Below are positions 1-8,939 of a DNA stretch of 64,000 nt, piece after piece. The notes below the pieces were generated by a model. The model was not told the origin of the DNA. It was given only the letters and a program-made list of their open reading frames with translations, and made no database searches. The stretch's first letter is position 1. Each line of letters starts with the position of its first letter. Made by a program: the position numbers and the translations under genes. The DNA lies in NCBI RefSeq assembly GCF_900324475.1, contig NZ_LT992502.1:2790001-2854000 (forward strand). The letters are read 5' to 3'. The DNA is from Enterobacter bugandensis (GTDB taxonomy: Bacteria; Pseudomonadota; Gammaproteobacteria; Enterobacterales; Enterobacteriaceae).

Positions 1-922
1 GCACCCGTTCAATCATCAGCGGCGCGGGGTGGCTCGGTTCGTACTGCGCGAAATACTGCTTCGCTTTTTCCAGCATTAGCTGCGCGTCGGCGCGGCTGGT
101 AACCTGCACGCTGCGCCAGTCGGTGACCGGCTGAACGGGATGCGCTGCCGCAGGCTGCGGCTCAGCGTGCTGTTCAGCCTGCGCTTCACGGTTCGGCAGC
201 AGCTTACTGATGTCGGTCACCTGACAGGCGCTGGCGACCAGCCCCACGGTTTTCAGCAGCTGCTCCATCTCGGGTACGCCGCTTTCACCGAGATGCCCGG
301 TGAGCAGCTCGCGGATGGCCAGCAGCCGTTCGTTAATCACAATGACCGCTGCGGTCCCCGGCTGGTCGCCGCGCGCCAGTTCGTCAATCAGCCTCGGGCG
401 ACCGCCCGGATAGTCCGGACACTCGGTTTTACTGCCGTCCAGCAGTGCCTGGGCGTCACGCAGCGAAATTTCATCGCCGTTTGAACGCAGCAGCGAGGCG
501 TTACGTACCGCGACGGTGAGCTCGGATTTATCGCTCAGCCCTGCCAGAGCGTTAATGCGATAGAACGGGTCGGTTTCGCCATACTCTTCCAGCAGCGGAT
601 AGAGCGGCTCCCAGTAGCGCGCGATCGCCTCCTGTACCAGCAACAGTCCGTCGGCGTAGCCTGCAAGACCGCGACGGCGGGTCCAGGCGTGGGTTAACGC
701 CAGCATCACGCGAAGATCTTTGGTGCGGCTCAGCAGGCTGGTAGCGAATTTTTCTACCGTGTTCCAGTCCGCAGGCTCTGCCGGGATGATGGTGTCGCCA
801 AACTGCTGTTCCGCTTTGCCCTGACTGGCCTGGTTCATCGCCTGGAAGTCAGCGTCATATTCCAGATTGTCGCCACAGGGCTTGTCGGGACTTATTGGCG
901 CGAGAAATTCTTCGATATTCAT
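1..922 (-). CDS. tssA: Type VI secretion protein TssA (ImpA family), partial
   Basis: The reading frame opens with MNIEEFLAPISPDKPCGDNL, the typical start of ImpA_N-domain TssA proteins, and stays open for 307 codons to the window edge, so the C-terminus is missing. The N-terminal domain covers roughly residues 1-120 (conserved LRVMLALTHAWTRRRGLAGY stretch), followed by a region ending in a proline/alanine-rich linker. TssA proteins cap the growing sheath or act at the baseplate during T6SS assembly in the cytoplasm. It is the last gene of this operon visible here and lies 11 bases after the tagF stop. Which TssA class it is cannot be told without the C-terminus. Confidence 0.88.
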   Translation of the reverse strand, partial: MNIEEFLAPISPDKPCGDNLEYDADFQAMNQASQGKAEQQFGDTIIPAEPADWNTVEKFATSLLSRTKDLRVMLALTHAWTRRRGLAGYADGLLLVQEAIARYWEPLYPLLEEYGETDPFYRINALAGLSDKSELTVAVRNASLLRSNGDEISLRDAQALLDGSKTECPDYPGGRPRLIDELARGDQPGTAAVIVINERLLAIRELLTGHLGESGVPEMEQLLKTVGLVASACQVTDISKLLPNREAQAEQHAEPQPAAAHPVQPVTDWRSVQVTSRADAQLMLEKAKQYFAQYEPSHPAPLMIERV

Positions 923-933
923 GAGATCCCTGC

Positions 934-1650
934 TTATTCAAACATAGGCGGATAGAGACCGTGACGCCCCGGGCGGGCGCCCCCTGCCGGGTCGAACAGC
1001 AGGGTAAAAAGCTGCCCGGTGAAGTTGCCGCTGTGAACGTGGGTGTACAGCGGGTAACCGTCGCAGCGGTTGGTCCACCAGTAGCTGGTCTGACGCAGCG
1101 GGTCAAAGCACTCTGCCGCCTGCGGCCAGCCCAGCGTGCTTTGGCCGTCCTCGTCGTAACCAATGACGTCGAGGATGTCAGAGCGCTTCTGCGGCTCGAC
1201 GGGCTGCGGCGCCGGAATGGACATCAGCATCTCATCCAGCTGCGAGGCGGAAAAGCTGTTACGCACCGCGTGCAGCCCCAGACGACCAATTTGCTGATAC
1301 CAGCTCTCCGCCTGGCTGAGCAGGCTGGTCGACCACTCTGACGGGGCGAAGCTCAACTGAATGCAGACCGGGTACTGTCGGCCAACGCTGTCGCGGCCGG
1401 GCAGCAGGCAGCCCATCTGGATCATCTGGCTGCCCAGCATCGGCGGGACGACGAAATTCCAGACCGGAGCTTTGGTGAACTGGCGCTCGCCGCTGCGCTG
1501 CTCTTCCTGCTGCCAGGCCAGCAGGCCAACCTGAAACCAGTGCGACCACTGGCGCTGTAAGGTGTCAGGAAAGCGACGCTGCAGGAAATCTCCGGCGCTG
1601 GGTAATTTGCCATACCAGCTGTAGCGGTTCATCGCAGGGGTATTCGTCAT
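934..1650 (-). CDS. tagF: Type VI secretion-associated protein TagF
   Basis: A 238-residue protein of the TagF/ImpM (DUF2094) family. The start at MTNTPAMNRYSWYGKLPSAG is chosen because the family motif WYGKLPSAGDFLQRR begins about residue 12 and this start lies just after the tssM stop. The conserved motifs VGRQYPVC and the C-terminal YWWTNR are visible. TagF is a posttranslational regulator of T6SS in species where it has been studied (it represses in Pseudomonas, where it can be fused to PppA). No TagF-PppA fusion is seen here. The gene lies between tssM and tssA in the same operon. Confidence 0.85.
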   Translation of the reverse strand: MTNTPAMNRYSWYGKLPSAGDFLQRRFPDTLQRQWSHWFQVGLLAWQQEEQRSGERQFTKAPVWNFVVPPMLGSQMIQMGCLLPGRDSVGRQYPVCIQLSFAPSEWSTSLLSQAESWYQQIGRLGLHAVRNSFSASQLDEMLMSIPAPQPVEPQKRSDILDVIGYDEDGQSTLGWPQAAECFDPLRQTSYWWTNRCDGYPLYTHVHSGNFTGQLFTLLFDPAGGARPGRHGLYPPMFE

Positions 1651-1666
1651 ACGGCTGTCCTTGCGG

Positions 1667-4600
1667 TTATGGGCATGAAAAACGGGGAAGCTGGAACGGG
1701 TTGCGGATGCTGTTCGGCGCAAACTCCAGCGTGACCTGATGTCCGTCGACGTTGAAGGTGGCCTGACGGCTCAGGCTACCCGCGCCCGGACTGGTGCTCG
1801 CTTTGTCAAAAAAGCGGTTGAGCGCCCAGGAGCCGTTGGTCACAAGCGTCGCGGTGCTGCCGTTAGCCAGACCCAGCTGCATACGGACCTGGTTGGTACC
1901 GCCCGGCCCCGGCCAGTTCATGATCTGCACCGCCTGCGGACCGTGGCTGTAACGCAGCAGCTGACCGTCGACATCCAGCGTCAGGTTCAGAATGGTGTTA
2001 TCCATTCGAACGGTGCGAACCGTCACCTTGAAAGACGGCGTGGTTGCGCCGTTAGCAAAGAAGGCGTCGCGAATCGACTGGGCCTGCTGGAACGGTCTCA
2101 GCAGCCCTTCGCTGCCCGGCAGGGTTTTACCGTCGATACCCGGCATAAAGCGCCAGTTTGCCTGCGTCGTATCCACTTTGCTGGTCAGGTTATCGCGAAA
2201 GAAGGTATCCATCAGCCCGGTGCCCGGCGCGAACATGCGGGCGAGATCGTCCGGAGTGACCTCAGTGCTGGCGCTGCGCACCAGCGGGTAGCGACCGGCG
2301 ATCGCCTGACGGCAGAAACCGCCGACTTCAACGTTGATCCGCTTACGCACGTTTTCCAGATCGCGGCGCTGGGTATCGCTGCTGGCCCCCACCGCCATGT
2401 TGCTGAACATGGTTTGCAATCCGCCCGGCAGTCGACCGGCGCTGGCCTGCAGACGGCTGATCGCCTCGCCGCCCGGTGCCGGCATACCGCTGTTGGCGGC
2501 GTCCTGCACGGCGGTCAGGTAACGATAAAGCTCGTCCACCTGCTTAAGAAAATCATCAAAGACGATGGTCTTGCCACCCTTTTCCAGCGGCTGGGCCAGC
2601 TCAATCATCGGCGCGTAGTGGTCCGTCACCAGCTGCTCCGGCGCCTGAGTAATCGCGGCGGCCTGCGTCGGAGCATTGTCATTATTGCTGAACAGCGCTT
2701 CCAGCGTGCGGGTGGCGCGGTTGCTCTGCGCCTGCGCTTTATCGGCATCTTCCGGTGCCGGGGTATCCCGGGAGAGCGTCAGCACCTGGCTCAGGTTCTG
2801 CACCAGACGGCGCAGGGGCGAGTTTGCGCCAGAGAGCAGGCGCGCAGTGTTGATGCGCTGGGAGAGATCGGCGCTGTTGTTAAGCTGGATGTCGGCGAGA
2901 AAGCGATCCCAGTTCGCGATAAAGTCGCGCATGTAGAGCTGGCGTACGGCGTTATCGATCTGCTGTTTATCTTCCTGCGCGGTCGCGGCGCCCAGCACCC
3001 AGGCGTCGTCTTCATGCAGGGCGGTCGTTACGCTGTCAATCTGGCTGTTAAAGCTTTTCCAGTAACCGTCCGGCGTATAAAGACCCGGCACCCCTTCGCT
3101 CACCGGCTTACCGCTTTTGCGTGAAAACACCAGCTCGCTCTGTGGCCCGCCCAGGTCGGAAAGGGAGACCGGTTTGAGGTTGTCGTCATGTTCCAGCAGG
3201 CGCTTCAGGCGACCGTAGACGCGGGTTGAAAGCGGCTGCTGGTTGATCAGCGCTCTTTCACGTGCCACCAGGGATTCGTCCTGCGCGTACGGCGAGGCCT
3301 GAATTTTCGGCTCCAGCAGTTGGGTGAGATGCCATTCGAGCTGCTGCAGCTGCGCCTTCGTGACGTTTTGCGGCAGGTTGCGCTGCAGGTTGAGCATCAC
3401 CCAGGAGTGCAGGAATTTGCCGTCGTAGTGCTTCGGCTGATAGAGCATCTGATAGGCTTTCAGCGCCTCGTAGCTGTACTCCACGTCGCTGCCGTTATCG
3501 TTGCGCAGCCAGGTGGTGATGTGCATAGCAACGGCGGGCAACAGCAGCTGATCCAGCGCCTTCTGGTACAGGGACTGCGAAGCATCGCTGACGTCATCCC
3601 CACGGTAAAGCCCCATGCGGCGGGAGACTGGCGGATCGTTGACATCAAACGCGTCGCTTTTCGGCAGGTCCACCAGGCCATTCAGCAACGGCAGCAGATC
3701 GAACAGGTCACGCTGCGGCTGGTTCTGCAACGCTTTGCTCTGCTGGTCCAGCAGCGGCACCTTCGCATCCACCTCTTCCAGATAGGCCTTGTTTTTAGCA
3801 TAGCTGGTCAGCCACAGCCCGCCGAGGATCGCCAGCAGGGCCAGCAGCGCCACGTAGCCGGACCAGATCACCGCCCGGTTGCGCAGTTCCCACCAGCGGT
3901 TTTCCCCGGCGATCCCGGCTTCCTGGAAAATAACGTTTTGCAGCAGGTTCTTGATGAAGAAACTCTGGCCCTTCGCGCCCGGGATTGGGGCTTCTTTACT
4001 GACCGAATCCCAGTTATCGCGCTCTGCCCCTTCCGGCAGGGAGAGCGCGCGGTTCAGTTCGCCCATTACGCGGTCAAACGGCATGCCTTCCTGCGTCCCG
4101 CTGGCGAAGTAGATCCCGCGCGGGGAGAACTCAGTTTCGAAGTTGGAGCGCGCAAAGACCGTGCTCAGGTAGTCCGCCAGCAGCGGACGCAGCGCAGCGA
4201 ACTCCTGCGGGAAGAGATACGCTTCGGCGCGGGTTTTCGCGTCATGCTCTTTGAGCATGGTTTCCGGCAGCCCGGCATCGAGGCGCTGCTGCAGCAGCGA
4301 AAATTCCTGCTGGAAGTTGCCCATCAGGTCGTAATCGGCGTGTTTGGTCTGCTCCCACGGCAGCGTGAAGCCCCAGATCTGGTCGCGCTGCGCTTTATCG
4401 TAGTCGGCAAACCAGGCGCGGAAGCCTTTGAGAAGGTCGGCCTTGGTCACCATCACGTACACCGGGAAGCGGATACCCAACTGTTCATGCAGCTCGGACA
4501 GGCGCTGGCGCAGGTTCACCGCCTGCTGGCGGGACGCCTCGGCAGACTGTGTCAGCAGGTCCGAAATGCTGATCGTGACGATGACGCCGTTGATCGGCTG

Positions 4601-5287
4601 GCGGCGACGGTACTTGCGCAGTAGCCCCATGAACTGCAGCCACTCACCGGCATCCTGCGCCTGCTCGCTCTCCTGGGTGGTATAGCGACCCGCGGTGTCC
4701 AGCAGCACGGCCTCGTTGGTGAACCACCAGTCGCAGTTGCGCGTGCCGCCAATACCGCGCAGCGCGGTCTTACCAAAACGGTCGGCCAGCGGGAACTGCA
4801 GCCCGGAGTTCACCAGCGCCGTGGTTTTACCGGAGCCCGGCGCGCCGATAATGACGTACCACGGCAGTTGATAGAGATATTGCGTGCTGAAGCGCTGGGT
4901 CCACTGGGCGCCCTGGCCCGCTTTGCTGAAGTGCGCTTTTTTAAGCATCTGCGCGGCTTCATCAAAACGGCTGGCGAGGATCTGCTCCTCACTGTTCAGG
5001 CGCTGCTGCGGATCCGCCGCCTCCGGGCTGGTGGTGTTCTCGTTGAGCTTGTCCATCAGCTTGCGGTTCAACCAGGCGTTATAAAGGCGCGGCAGAATAT
5101 GGCCCTGCGCCCACAGCAGGTAGACCACGGCGATACTGATGATGCGGTTCTGTTCGGATTCGAGCGGTCGGGTGTCCACGATGGACAGCAGAGGGCCAAT
5201 CATCCAGATCACCGCCGCCAGCGCCGTTACGCCGAGGAAGCTCCACAGAATGCGGTTGGTCAGAATGGAAAGAAGTGTAGTCAGCAT
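1667..5287 (-). CDS. tssM: Type VI secretion inner-membrane protein TssM (IcmF)
   Basis: 1206 residues, normal for TssM. Two membrane segments lie near residues 13-35 and 48-65 and a third near 473-495. A cytoplasmic GTPase-like domain carries an intact Walker A motif GAPGSGKTT (148-156) and the Walker B-like VLLDTAG (194-200). The long periplasmic part after residue 500 holds the ImcF-related and C-terminal IcmF domains that bind TssJ. TssM, TssL and TssJ form the trans-envelope complex of the T6SS. The intact Walker A contrasts with TssM proteins that have lost it, which suggests a nucleotide-binding form. It starts two bases after the tssL stop, consistent with translational coupling. Confidence 0.96.
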   Translation of the reverse strand: MLTTLLSILTNRILWSFLGVTALAAVIWMIGPLLSIVDTRPLESEQNRIISIAVVYLLWAQGHILPRLYNAWLNRKLMDKLNENTTSPEAADPQQRLNSEEQILASRFDEAAQMLKKAHFSKAGQGAQWTQRFSTQYLYQLPWYVIIGAPGSGKTTALVNSGLQFPLADRFGKTALRGIGGTRNCDWWFTNEAVLLDTAGRYTTQESEQAQDAGEWLQFMGLLRKYRRRQPINGVIVTISISDLLTQSAEASRQQAVNLRQRLSELHEQLGIRFPVYVMVTKADLLKGFRAWFADYDKAQRDQIWGFTLPWEQTKHADYDLMGNFQQEFSLLQQRLDAGLPETMLKEHDAKTRAEAYLFPQEFAALRPLLADYLSTVFARSNFETEFSPRGIYFASGTQEGMPFDRVMGELNRALSLPEGAERDNWDSVSKEAPIPGAKGQSFFIKNLLQNVIFQEAGIAGENRWWELRNRAVIWSGYVALLALLAILGGLWLTSYAKNKAYLEEVDAKVPLLDQQSKALQNQPQRDLFDLLPLLNGLVDLPKSDAFDVNDPPVSRRMGLYRGDDVSDASQSLYQKALDQLLLPAVAMHITTWLRNDNGSDVEYSYEALKAYQMLYQPKHYDGKFLHSWVMLNLQRNLPQNVTKAQLQQLEWHLTQLLEPKIQASPYAQDESLVARERALINQQPLSTRVYGRLKRLLEHDDNLKPVSLSDLGGPQSELVFSRKSGKPVSEGVPGLYTPDGYWKSFNSQIDSVTTALHEDDAWVLGAATAQEDKQQIDNAVRQLYMRDFIANWDRFLADIQLNNSADLSQRINTARLLSGANSPLRRLVQNLSQVLTLSRDTPAPEDADKAQAQSNRATRTLEALFSNNDNAPTQAAAITQAPEQLVTDHYAPMIELAQPLEKGGKTIVFDDFLKQVDELYRYLTAVQDAANSGMPAPGGEAISRLQASAGRLPGGLQTMFSNMAVGASSDTQRRDLENVRKRINVEVGGFCRQAIAGRYPLVRSASTEVTPDDLARMFAPGTGLMDTFFRDNLTSKVDTTQANWRFMPGIDGKTLPGSEGLLRPFQQAQSIRDAFFANGATTPSFKVTVRTVRMDNTILNLTLDVDGQLLRYSHGPQAVQIMNWPGPGGTNQVRMQLGLANGSTATLVTNGSWALNRFFDKASTSPGAGSLSRQATFNVDGHQVTLEFAPNSIRNPFQLPRFSCP

Positions 5288-5289
5288 CC

Positions 5290-6528
5290 TTAGTTTCCTT
5301 GCGGCAATCCGTTCAGCTCGGCCTGGGTGTTTTCAGGCGACACCAGCAGAGTAATTTCCACACGGCGGTTACGGGCGCGGTTTTCCGGCGTCGTGTTCGG
5401 CGCCACCGGGTTAATCTCGCCCCGCCCTTCCGCCTTCACGCGGCCAGGCTGAGAGAGGCTTCCCTGCAGCATTTTCTGTACGGAGCGCGCGCGTTCCAGT
5501 GAGAGCTCGTAGTTAGAGGCAAAGCGCGCGCTGCGGATCGGCACGTTATCGCTGTAGCCCACCACCAGAATTTTGCCGCTGACGTTGTTCATCGCCTGCG
5601 CAATGCGGTTGATGACCGGTTCATAGCGGTCGCGCACGACGGTCGAGGCGGAGGCAAACAGCCCGTCGCCCTTCAGGATCACGACGCTGCGATCTGCCTG
5701 GTCTTTTACCGCCACCAGGCCCGCCTCAATTTCAGGCTTCAGGAAGCCGCGCAGGTTAAGCACCGCGGGCAGCTGACGCGCCGGCTGCTGGATGGTGGTT
5801 TCCGGCAGCTGGGACTGATAAATCTTCGCCAGCACCGGGTTGGTGTTGTCGCCAAGGCGCCAGTTAAGCACGATATAAAACAGGCAGGCGATAAACCCGG
5901 CCAGCGCCACGCAGGCCCACAGGGGAACCATCGGCCGCCAGAGCTTGCGCAGCACCGGACGATCTTCCGGATGAGGAGAAAGCGGCGGCGGATAGCTGCC
6001 GCGCACGCCGCGGATCATCTGCCACAGCCGCTGCTTGATGGTTTCAAGCTGGGTGCGGCCATTGTCCAGCACCCGATAGCGCCCCTCGAAGCCGAGCAGC
6101 AGGCAGTAGTTGATCATCTCCAGCAGCAGGATATGCTCGCGCGGGTTCTGCGACAGGCGCGCCAGCAGCTGGAAGAACTTTTCGCCGCCCCAGGTTTCGT
6201 TATGGAACGTCACCAGCAGGCCATTGCTGGACCAGACGCCGCTGCTGCCCCAGGGAGTCAGCGCGGCGGCCTCGTCCAGCGCCGTGCACAGGCAGTAGCG
6301 CGCCCCGACGATCACTTCGTAGGGCAGCCCCGCCTGCTGACAGCGGACTTCAAAACGGCGAATCTCATCGATCAGGCGCTGGCGTAACGCCACCTGATCG
6401 TCATGTGATACCGAATGACGGATCTGCGGAATCGCGTTGAGCAGCGGATTGGCGGCCGCCACCAGCTGATTGTTGCTACTGGCTCCGGTAAACGCGGCAT
6501 CACTGCCGCTATCCTGTCGTTCCTGCAT
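5290..6528 (-). CDS. tssL: Type VI secretion protein TssL with C-terminal OmpA-like domain
   Basis: 412 residues. The N-terminal DotU domain (about 25-200) contains the family motif ALDEAAALTPWG and the segment GGEKFFQLL. A single membrane helix lies near residues 206-226, so the protein is anchored in the inner membrane with its bulk domain in the cytoplasm. The periplasmic tail (about 285-395) is an OmpA/MotB-type peptidoglycan-binding domain with VVGYSDNVPI, NYELSLERARSV and the RARNRRVEI ending. Such extended TssL proteins anchor the secretion complex to the cell wall; systems with a short TssL use a separate TagL or similar protein. The gene sits between tssK and tssM. Confidence 0.95.
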   Translation of the reverse strand: MQERQDSGSDAAFTGASSNNQLVAAANPLLNAIPQIRHSVSHDDQVALRQRLIDEIRRFEVRCQQAGLPYEVIVGARYCLCTALDEAAALTPWGSSGVWSSNGLLVTFHNETWGGEKFFQLLARLSQNPREHILLLEMINYCLLLGFEGRYRVLDNGRTQLETIKQRLWQMIRGVRGSYPPPLSPHPEDRPVLRKLWRPMVPLWACVALAGFIACLFYIVLNWRLGDNTNPVLAKIYQSQLPETTIQQPARQLPAVLNLRGFLKPEIEAGLVAVKDQADRSVVILKGDGLFASASTVVRDRYEPVINRIAQAMNNVSGKILVVGYSDNVPIRSARFASNYELSLERARSVQKMLQGSLSQPGRVKAEGRGEINPVAPNTTPENRARNRRVEITLLVSPENTQAELNGLPQGN

Positions 6529-6545
6529 ATTAAGCGCTCGCTTTA

Positions 6546-7889
6546 TTATTCTGTCGGGCTACGGATGGCCCAAAACTCCATATCCAGCCCCGGGAACTCC
6601 CCTGCAAGGTGCAGGGCGAATGCGCCGGACTTATCCATCTCGTGCCACAGCTCGCTACCCTTCTCCAGCTCGAAGTAGCTGTAGCCGGCATGCCACGGGA
6701 TCTGCGGCGGCGCGACCGGCATGGCGCGCAGCATAATGCCCGGCAGCTGCAGCTGAACCAGATCGCGAATTTTCGAGACCGGGGCAATTTTCATCTGCGC
6801 CGGGAAATGGGTTTGCAGGTGTTCGCCCGGCACGTTTGCTTTCACCGCCAGCACGAAGCCAAATTCGCGCACCATGCTGGTTTCAGGAACAGTGGCGATG
6901 TTCAGGCCATGCGAGCGCTCGTTAAGCGGCAGCTGAATGGCGTGGTCTTCCATCACCAGCGACAGCCCCTGGCGCAGCATCAGCATCAGCTTGCTGAAGC
7001 AGTTCGCCAGATCGTCGTGATCGTAGATCGGCAGCACGCTCTCGGTGGTGCGCTGCGACGTCCAGGTCGTGAGCTCGGTGGCAAACGGCAGCCAGCTGCG
7101 CCAGAGCGTTTCCGGGTGCAGCAGCGGCAGCGTTTTTAAATGTGAAACCTCGCCCAGATGACGGTTCACGAGCGAAAGCAGCGTAAATTCAATCAGTTCA
7201 GAGGTATTAAAGCGGCCAGGCTGACGCAGGCGGCCGCCAATCTGCTGGCTGCGCTGCACCAGCAAACCGTGCAGATCGTTGATCATGCTGTAGATCTGCG
7301 GGCTGTTATTGGCGTTCAGCATCGGCGGGATGTAGCTGTTATCCAGCCGCACGTGGTTGTCGTTGCGTTTTTCAGTCACAAACGCCACGCCGATGGATGT
7401 CCATTCTGCCGTGAGGTCTTTTTCCAGCATCAGCGTCAGGCGCAGGCGGCCAAACTGGACGGTGGCATCCCCCACCGACATGGCGTTATCGTCCTCCACC
7501 TCCTGCTCAAACGCGACGAAGCGGGCCAGCGAGGCAGGCTCTTCGCTGAAAATCACCTCTTCCCGCTCGCCACGACGAACCGGCAGCGCGAGCACCACCT
7601 TTTCGTTGGTGAGATTGTCAGGAATTTTTAGCGGCGCGGGACCATTGCGTCCGTTGCGGACCTGGAAAAAGGTGCCGTCCGGCAGTAACCCGCTGCAGTA
7701 GCTCAGGGCAATGCAGCCCTGGCGAAGCATCGCTTCGTCCAGTTCTACGTCGAGAAAGCCCCAGAGATAGGAACGCTGCAGCGCACCCCACTCACGAACA
7801 TGGTTGAGCAGATAACTTTCAGTCCGCTGAAAATGGTGTGGACGCAGGAACATGCCTTCGGTCCAGACGACCTTTTCTGCTTTGGTCAT
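6546..7889 (-). CDS. tssK: Type VI secretion baseplate protein TssK
   Basis: 447 residues, the usual length for TssK (ImpJ/VasE). The diagnostic N-terminal motif VVWTEGMFLRPHHFQ and the nearby YLWGFLDVELDEA stretch are present. TssK forms trimers that link the baseplate (TssF/TssG/TssE) to the TssL-TssM membrane complex in the cytoplasm. The start at MTKAEKVVW is preceded by a purine-rich site and leaves 28 bases to the tssJ stop. It is followed by tssL after 17 bases. TssE, TssF and TssG are not in the window and must be encoded elsewhere. Confidence 0.96.
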   Translation of the reverse strand: MTKAEKVVWTEGMFLRPHHFQRTESYLLNHVREWGALQRSYLWGFLDVELDEAMLRQGCIALSYCSGLLPDGTFFQVRNGRNGPAPLKIPDNLTNEKVVLALPVRRGEREEVIFSEEPASLARFVAFEQEVEDDNAMSVGDATVQFGRLRLTLMLEKDLTAEWTSIGVAFVTEKRNDNHVRLDNSYIPPMLNANNSPQIYSMINDLHGLLVQRSQQIGGRLRQPGRFNTSELIEFTLLSLVNRHLGEVSHLKTLPLLHPETLWRSWLPFATELTTWTSQRTTESVLPIYDHDDLANCFSKLMLMLRQGLSLVMEDHAIQLPLNERSHGLNIATVPETSMVREFGFVLAVKANVPGEHLQTHFPAQMKIAPVSKIRDLVQLQLPGIMLRAMPVAPPQIPWHAGYSYFELEKGSELWHEMDKSGAFALHLAGEFPGLDMEFWAIRSPTE

Positions 7890-7917
7890 GATGATGTGTT
7901 TCCTGTTGTGAAGCGCG

Positions 7918-8421
7918 TTACTGGCTGATGACCCGAATGCCGTTTACGTCGAGAAAAACGTTGGCCTGGAGTTCATCCGCGGACCATTTCCAGAACTGGT
8001 AGATATGATTTTCGCCTGGCACAGGTAGCGGGAGTGAAACGCGCCATTTTTTACCGTCCAGCTTTTGATATTCCGCCATCACGCCGATATAACGCGCCTC
8101 AGGATCGCTCTGACCGCTGAGGGTTTTGGACAGCTGTCCCGGCATCAGGAAGAAAACGTCGCTGTTCAGCAGATTCGCGCCAAGCGTTGTTGACGCGTTG
8201 TTCTGCAGGGAATAGAAGTCGCTGGACATGAAATCCGCATCGGATTTCAACAACAGCACCCGGACTTTAAGTGGCGCAGAATCATTGATTTGTGGATGAG
8301 CCTGAAACTGCAGATTGTAGCGGGAAGGGTCGCTGTGTGAAGACGACGTACAACCACTGACAAGGGCGAAAATCGCCGCGTAAAAGACTAACCACAGCCT
8401 ATGAAACTTTTTATTATTCAT
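7918..8421 (-). CDS. tssJ: Type VI secretion outer-membrane lipoprotein TssJ
   Basis: 167 residues with a lipoprotein signal peptide: a short basic start (MNNKKFHRLW), a hydrophobic stretch and the lipobox LVSGC with the acylated Cys at about residue 24. The mature part is a beta-rich TssJ/SciN domain with LKVRVLLLKSDADF and the loop DFYSLQNNA; the C-terminal half holds the RYIGVMAEY strand. Ser after the Cys argues for sorting to the outer membrane. TssJ contacts the periplasmic part of TssM. The gene lies 23 bases downstream of the SH3-domain lipoprotein gene and just before tssK. Confidence 0.93.
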   Translation of the reverse strand: MNNKKFHRLWLVFYAAIFALVSGCTSSSHSDPSRYNLQFQAHPQINDSAPLKVRVLLLKSDADFMSSDFYSLQNNASTTLGANLLNSDVFFLMPGQLSKTLSGQSDPEARYIGVMAEYQKLDGKKWRVSLPLPVPGENHIYQFWKWSADELQANVFLDVNGIRVISQ

Positions 8422-8444
8422 AAAAATACGCCCACGAAAGCCGT

Positions 8445-8939
8445 TTAGTTCAGGATCCAGGTACCGTTAGCGCTGTCTTTGCAGGCTTTGCTGTTGCCAT
8501 CCACATCGACGCAGGTCGCTTTTTTACGCACCTTAGGACGAATGGCCTGTTTGCGGACGGTGGCTTCGTACTGGTCGGCTTTGATAACGGCACGCATCGG
8601 GACGTAGCCAATCAGCTGGTCGTTCCCCTCATCGGCGAGCGCCATCCAGTAGTGTTCAACCTGCCCCAGCACTACATAGGTTTTTCCGGTTTCCAGCGTA
8701 CGGATAACCTTTCCGCCAAAATCAGGACGGCTCATCAGGGAGGCCGGGTACATGGCACGATAAGGCTCGTTGAGCTGGGTGAATTCCGTTGGCGGCACCA
8801 CGGCGTGACGGTGGGTCAGGGTGACACCGTTGACCTGGCTGGTCACGATCGTGTCGTCAGTGATTGCCGGTTTCTGTGGCGCTTTACAGCCCGCCACCGC
8901 CATTACAAACAGAAGTGAAAACAGTACGCGCATTTTCAT
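8445..8939 (-). CDS. SH3-domain lipoprotein at the head of the T6SS operon
   Basis: 164 residues. The signal peptide ends in the lipobox VAGC (Cys near 18), so this is a predicted periplasm-facing lipoprotein. Residues about 75-120 (GGKVIRTLETGKTYVVLGQV followed by WMALAD and IGYVPMRAVI) read as a bacterial SH3b fold. The C-terminus is basic (KQAIRPKVRKKAT) and ends with two cysteines (CVDVDGNSKAC) that could form a disulfide. I do not recognise an E. coli counterpart. Its place as first gene before tssJ suggests a role in the envelope part of the T6SS, perhaps peptidoglycan contact. That role is inferred from domain and neighbourhood only. Confidence 0.72.
   Translation of the reverse strand: MKMRVLFSLLFVMAVAGCKAPQKPAITDDTIVTSQVNGVTLTHRHAVVPPTEFTQLNEPYRAMYPASLMSRPDFGGKVIRTLETGKTYVVLGQVEHYWMALADEGNDQLIGYVPMRAVIKADQYEATVRKQAIRPKVRKKATCVDVDGNSKACKDSANGTWILN

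Noticed and set aside
1739..4624. Long plus-strand open frames (461 and 434 codons) opposite tssM
   Set aside because: They mirror the coding bias of tssM, lack ribosome sites and show low-complexity arginine/histidine-rich products.
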